From G963708235 sp963708235 (lineage in GTDB: Bacteria > Actinomycetota > Acidimicrobiia > Spongiisociales > UBA5794), in the NCBI GenBank assembly GCA_963708235.1, contig OY970200.1, positions 3,410,001 to 3,474,000 of the forward strand: a DNA stretch of 64,000 nt. Reading direction: 5' to 3'. Made by a program: the position numbers and the translations under genes. Positions within the stretch are counted from its first letter, which is position 1, and every line of letters begins with the position of its first letter. Shown in pieces: positions 60,968-64,000 of the stretch. The notes under the pieces were generated by a model. The model was not told the origin of the DNA. It was given only the letters and a program-made list of their open reading frames with translations, and made no database searches.

Positions 60968-61642
60968 ATGCACATACCCGACGGGTTCATCAACGGAGCG
61001 ACATCAGCCGCCGCCGGGGTCGCCGCCGCCGGCGGGGTGGGGTATTCGCTCCGCCAGACCGGTAGATATCTGAGCGAGCGGCAGGTTCCCCTGGCCGGCC
61101 TGGTGGCGGCGTTCGTCTTTGCCGCCCAGATGTTCAACTTCCCGGTGATGTCCGGGATGAGCGGTCATCTCATCGGCGGGGTCCTTGCTGCGGTACTGGT
61201 GGGGCCGTGGGCCGCCTACCTGGTGATGTCCGTGGTGCTGTTCGTCCAAGGGTTGTTCTTCGCCGACGGCGGGCTCTCGGCGCTGGGATTGAGCATCATC
61301 AACATGGGGCTGCTGGCCGCCGTCGGCGGGTACGCCATCTATCGGGTGCTGTTGCGGCTCGTCGCCCGCACCCCCGCCGGAGTTCCACTTGCTGCGGGGA
61401 TCGCCGCCTTCATCTCCGTCCCGCTGGCGGCTCTGGGCTTCGTGGTCCAGTTCGCCATCGGGGGCACCGCCGACATCTCCACCGCAACGGTGCTGACCGC
61501 CATGGTCGGCACCCACCTCCTCATCGGGATCGGCGAAGGAATCCTCACCGCCCTCGTCATCGGCGCCGTGATGACCAGCCGCCCCGACCTGGTGTACGGG
61601 GCACCCGACTATGTCGGCGAGCGCAGCGAGGAGCTGGTCTGA
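60968..61642 (+). CDS. nikM: Energy-coupling-factor nickel/cobalt transporter, NikM/CbiM component
   Basis: 224 residues. The N-terminal MHIPDGFINGATSAAA supplies the metal ligands (Met1, His2) of CbiM/NikM. Several helices follow, with MFNFPVMSGMSGHLIGGVLA. Substrate-specific membrane component. Nickel is inferred from Nur control; cobalt cannot be excluded. Its TGA directly abuts the nikN ATG. Confidence 0.9.
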   Translation: MHIPDGFINGATSAAAGVAAAGGVGYSLRQTGRYLSERQVPLAGLVAAFVFAAQMFNFPVMSGMSGHLIGGVLAAVLVGPWAAYLVMSVVLFVQGLFFADGGLSALGLSIINMGLLAAVGGYAIYRVLLRLVARTPAGVPLAAGIAAFISVPLAALGFVVQFAIGGTADISTATVLTAMVGTHLLIGIGEGILTALVIGAVMTSRPDLVYGAPDYVGERSEELV

Positions 61643-61960
61643 ATGGACCGCCGCACCTGGTCGTTCATCGGTGTGGGGCTTGCCGTGGCGCTGCTGTTCG
61701 GAGTGGTCGTCAGCCAGTTCGCCTCCGGGAACCCCGACGGTCTGGAGTACGTGGCGGAGCAGGAGGGATTCATCGACACCGCCGGTGACCACACCTTCGG
61801 GGACACCGCTCTCGCCGACTATGGCGCCGGACTCACCGGCAATGACCGGCTCAACACCGCCATCGCTGGTTTCCTCGGAACGTTGCTCACCCTCCTCCTC
61901 GGGTGGGGCGTATTTGCGCTCGCCCGACGCAACGGCGCCCGCCGCACCGCCGCCCCCTGA
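61643..61960 (+). CDS. nikN: PDGLE-domain NikN/CbiN-like component
   Basis: 105 residues, two transmembrane helices (FIGVGLAVALLFGVVVSQFA and AIAGFLGTLLTLLLGWGVFA) flanking an extracellular loop with NPDGLEYVAEQEGF. Small accessory subunit of NikMN/CbiMN. Stop-start contact with nikM. Confidence 0.88.
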   Translation: MDRRTWSFIGVGLAVALLFGVVVSQFASGNPDGLEYVAEQEGFIDTAGDHTFGDTALADYGAGLTGNDRLNTAIAGFLGTLLTLLLGWGVFALARRNGARRTAAP

Positions 61961-61988
61961 CTCAGTGGAAGACGGGACATCCCTTCTT

Positions 61989-62057
61989 GGCCCTCCCCGC
62001 TGCGCTCTGCGTCCGCAAGCGTCCGCAGCCTCCCCTCCTCCCGAGGAGGGGAGGGCC
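61989..62057 (-). repeat. Short internally deleted repeat element (copy 11)
   Basis: 69 bp: GGCCCTCCCC, CTCTGCGTCCGCAAGCGTCC, GCAGCCTCCCCTCCTCCCG and GAGGAGGGGAGGGCC. Both termini are present but most of the interior is lost. It lies between nikN and nikQ. Confidence 0.7.
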
Positions 62058-62106
62058 AGAGGGGAGATCCTCCCTGTCGAGGGGTGCTCTTTCTGGACTT
62101 TCGTTC

Positions 62107-62125
62107 CTTGACATCCATAGGAGCG
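62107..62125 (+). mobile_element. IS110 right-end remnant inside the nickel operon
   Basis: CTTGACATCCATAGGAGCG is identical to the transposase stop plus right end of the intact IS110 (54368-54386). It is followed by CCCCCCAGCGGAGGAGAG, a decayed repeat terminus. No transposase or left end remains upstream; 62058-62106 and 62126-62302 show nothing else. Confidence 0.7.
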
Positions 62126-62302
62126 CCCCCCAGCGGAGGAGAGAACCAGCGCAGGAACTACAGCGGTGTGATTCTCCACAGGTGTGGAGAACGCGGTGGA
62201 CAACTACACGGGTGTAGTTCGGACCCCACGAGACCTTGATCGCTCGTCCCCGGGTTGCGACGACCGACCCGAGCCACCGAGACGGATAGGCTGACCCGAC
62301 AT

Positions 62303-63067
62303 ATGGCAGGAGCTCACACCCACGCCCTCTACCACCATGGCGCCAGCCCGCTCCACCGCCTTCCGGCGCATGTCAAGATCGTCGCCGCCTTCGCCATGGT
62401 CTTCGCCGTCGTCGCCACCCCGCGCGAGGCATTCTGGGTATTCGGACTCCAGGCGTCGCTGCTGGTCGGAATGGCGGTGATCGCCGGTCTCCGTCCCCGG
62501 TTCGTCGCTCCCCGGCTGCTCTTCGAGATCCCGTTCGTGGCGGTGGCGTTGTTGCTTCCGTTCTTCGGATCGGGAGAGCGGACCGATGTCGCCGGTGTGT
62601 CGCTGTCGGTGGAGGGGCTGTGGAGCATGTGGAACATCATCGCCAAGGCCACGCTGGGACTGTTCGCCTCGATCATCCTCGCCTCGACGACCCAGATGAC
62701 CGACATCCTGCGGGGATTCGACACACTGCGGGTGCCCCGGATGCTCACCGCCATCATGGGGTTCATGATCCGCTACATCGATGTGGTGACCGGAGAGTTC
62801 CGCCGGATGCGGGTGGCGATGCACGCCCGCGGCTATCAACCGACCTGGCTGGGCCAGGTGGGACCGTACGCCCGAGGACTCGGGACATTGTTTCTCCGCT
62901 CGTACGAACGCGGCGAACGCGTCTACCTGTCAATGGTGTCGCGCGGATACACCGGCGTGATGCCCGCAGGCGTCACCGACCACGCCGCCGTCGTGACCTG
63001 GGCGGTGGTGCTCGCCGCACCACTGCTGGCATGGGGTGCGGTTGCGGTGGCGTGGATGCTGCGATGA
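62303..63067 (+). CDS. nikQ: ECF transporter transmembrane component (NikQ/CbiQ)
   Basis: 254 residues. T-component with AHVKIVAAFAMVFAVVATP, IMGFMIRYIDVVTGEF, and the coupling motifs MHARGYQ and MVSRGYTG (Ala/Ser-Arg-Gly) that contact the ATPases. ATG 62303 is 10 nt after TAGGCT. A promoter here would let nikQO be transcribed despite the repeat DNA upstream. Overlaps nikO by ATGA. Confidence 0.9.
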   Translation: MAGAHTHALYHHGASPLHRLPAHVKIVAAFAMVFAVVATPREAFWVFGLQASLLVGMAVIAGLRPRFVAPRLLFEIPFVAVALLLPFFGSGERTDVAGVSLSVEGLWSMWNIIAKATLGLFASIILASTTQMTDILRGFDTLRVPRMLTAIMGFMIRYIDVVTGEFRRMRVAMHARGYQPTWLGQVGPYARGLGTLFLRSYERGERVYLSMVSRGYTGVMPAGVTDHAAVVTWAVVLAAPLLAWGAVAVAWMLR

Positions 63068-63870
63068 GCGCTCCCACCATCGCCGTCGCCGGTCTTTCCT
63101 ACCGCTACCCGGATGGGACCGCGGCGCTCACCGAGGTCGACCTCCACATCCATCCCGGAGAGCGGGTGGCGCTCCTCGGGCCCAACGGCGCCGGCAAGAC
63201 CACGCTGGTACTGCACATGAACGGCATCCACATGCCGCAGGTCGGCTCGGTGGCGGTCAGCGGCCTCCCCCTCACCCGCGACTCGGTGATGGAGATCCGG
63301 AGACGGGTCGGTGTGGTCTTCCAGGACCCCGACGATCAGCTCTTCATGCCGACCGTGTGGCAGGACGTGGCGTTCGGCCCCCAGAACCTCGGTCTCACCG
63401 GCGCCGCCCTCGATGCCGCCGTCGCCACCGCCCTCGACGCGGTCGACGTCGTCGACCTCGCCGACCGCCAACCCAACCACCTCAGCTTCGGACAGAAGCG
63501 TCGTGTGGCTATCGCCGGGGTGCTCGCCATGGACCCTCAGATCCTGGTGTTCGACGAGCCGACCTCGAACTTGGACCCGGCGAGCCGGCGCGAGCTGACC
63601 CGGATCCTCAAGGGACTCGACCTCACCCAACTCATCGTCACCCACGATCTGCCGTACGCCCTCGAGTTGTGCCCCCGGTCGGTAGTGATCGATCGTGGTC
63701 GGATCGTCGCCGACGGACCGACCCGGGCACTTCTCTCCGACGAAACCCTCCTCCGCAACCACCGGCTCGACGGCTATCCGATGCGGCAGTTGCTCGATGC
63801 CTCCCGACCGGACCTCCCCGAAGTCGTCGACACCACCGCACACGACCCGAACCTGGGTACCGGGGAGTAG
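63064..63870 (+). CDS. nikO: ECF transporter ATP-binding protein (NikO/CbiO)
   Basis: 268 residues. Walker A GPNGAGKTT, Q-loop VVFQDPDDQLFMPTVWQDVA, signature LSFGQKRRVAIAGVL, Walker B ILVFDEPTSNLDP, switch His in VTHDLPYA. Energises NikMNQ. Confidence 0.93.
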   Translation: MSAPTIAVAGLSYRYPDGTAALTEVDLHIHPGERVALLGPNGAGKTTLVLHMNGIHMPQVGSVAVSGLPLTRDSVMEIRRRVGVVFQDPDDQLFMPTVWQDVAFGPQNLGLTGAALDAAVATALDAVDVVDLADRQPNHLSFGQKRRVAIAGVLAMDPQILVFDEPTSNLDPASRRELTRILKGLDLTQLIVTHDLPYALELCPRSVVIDRGRIVADGPTRALLSDETLLRNHRLDGYPMRQLLDASRPDLPEVVDTTAHDPNLGTGE

Positions 63871-63927
63871 GGTCGCTGCTCACGCGCCACACCCGGTCAT
63901 GTTGCGATCACGAAGGAGAGCGGGTCG

Positions 63928-64000
63928 ATGAGAGAGCCTGGCTGGCGGAAGGTATCACCACTGGGCTTCGGCATGGTGGCGGCAGGTGCGGCGTTGTGGG
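63928..64000 (+). CDS. Start of a membrane protein gene (partial, runs off the window)
   Basis: 24 codons visible from ATG 63928 after GAAGGAG: MREPGWRKVSPLGFGMVAAG then AALW, the beginning of a first transmembrane helix. The GAALW end recalls DMT/EamA exporters, but too little is visible to assign it. Confidence 0.45.
   Translation, partial: MREPGWRKVSPLGFGMVAAGAALW

Overview
The window is GC-rich chromosomal DNA of an actinobacterium. Supporting features are many GTG/TTG starts, lipoproteins with TTT/Ala-Pro-rich linkers, DUF3151, an LCP (LytR-CpsA-Psr) protein, a general L-amino-acid transporter and Fur/Nur-type nickel control. I infer class Acidimicrobiia from the gene mix; no rRNA marker is present. 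There are no rRNA, tRNA or CRISPR features.

Layout. 1-735: two copies of a GC-rich inverted-repeat element. 736-8605: a lipoprotein, leucine-type dehydrogenase and a fused 2-oxoacid dehydrogenase E1 (branched-chain amino acid catabolism), a sigma-like/membrane sensor broken by a frameshift, an acetyltransferase and DUF3151. 8616-12458: glycolate oxidase glcDEF (minus strand). 12459-13569: a tandem cluster of the same repeat element. 13570-17978: amino-acid ABC transporter aapJQMP (minus strand). 18102-33814: a large sugar region. It holds a dehydrogenase/KDPG-type aldolase pair, deoC, a ROK kinase, a GntR regulator with its operator, a SIS protein, a ROK repressor, and an eight-gene operon for ribose-type ABC uptake plus oxidative sugar or polyol breakdown. 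34150-37456: a secreted subtilase with RTX repeats. 37541-39489: nagB and a Gfo/Idh/MocA gene. 39570-40200: more repeat elements. 40279-52761: housekeeping and small genes (second KDPG aldolase, moaA, dienoyl-CoA isomerase-like gene, class III aminotransferase, lnt, inositol monophosphatase). 52846-54652: repeat elements carrying an IS110-family insertion sequence. 54665-60392: ilvD, LCP protein, SDR, Mug-type DNA glycosylase, PPOX protein. 60462-63870: nickel regulator Nur and an ECF-type nickel transporter (NikM, NikN, NikQ, NikO), split by a repeat element and an IS110 remnant. 63928-end: start of another membrane protein gene.

Most striking observation: the IS110 element at 53048-54385 can be read as a complete bridge-RNA recombinase. 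Its 273-nt left end contains, in the order known for IS110 bridge RNAs, two short segments matching the target flanks and two matching the element's own ends. All four stop at the same GC core dinucleotide, and each pair lies inside a predicted stem-loop. The target is the terminal inverted repeat of the local repeat family. A 19-nt copy of the same right end sits in a second, decayed repeat terminus at 62107, inside the nickel operon.

Second pattern: at least five genes look disrupted by single-base indels, and one more by an in-frame stop. This may reflect assembly error rather than biology. Third pattern: many genes have a TANNNT box 6-8 nt before the start codon and no ribosome binding site, which suggests widespread leaderless transcription.
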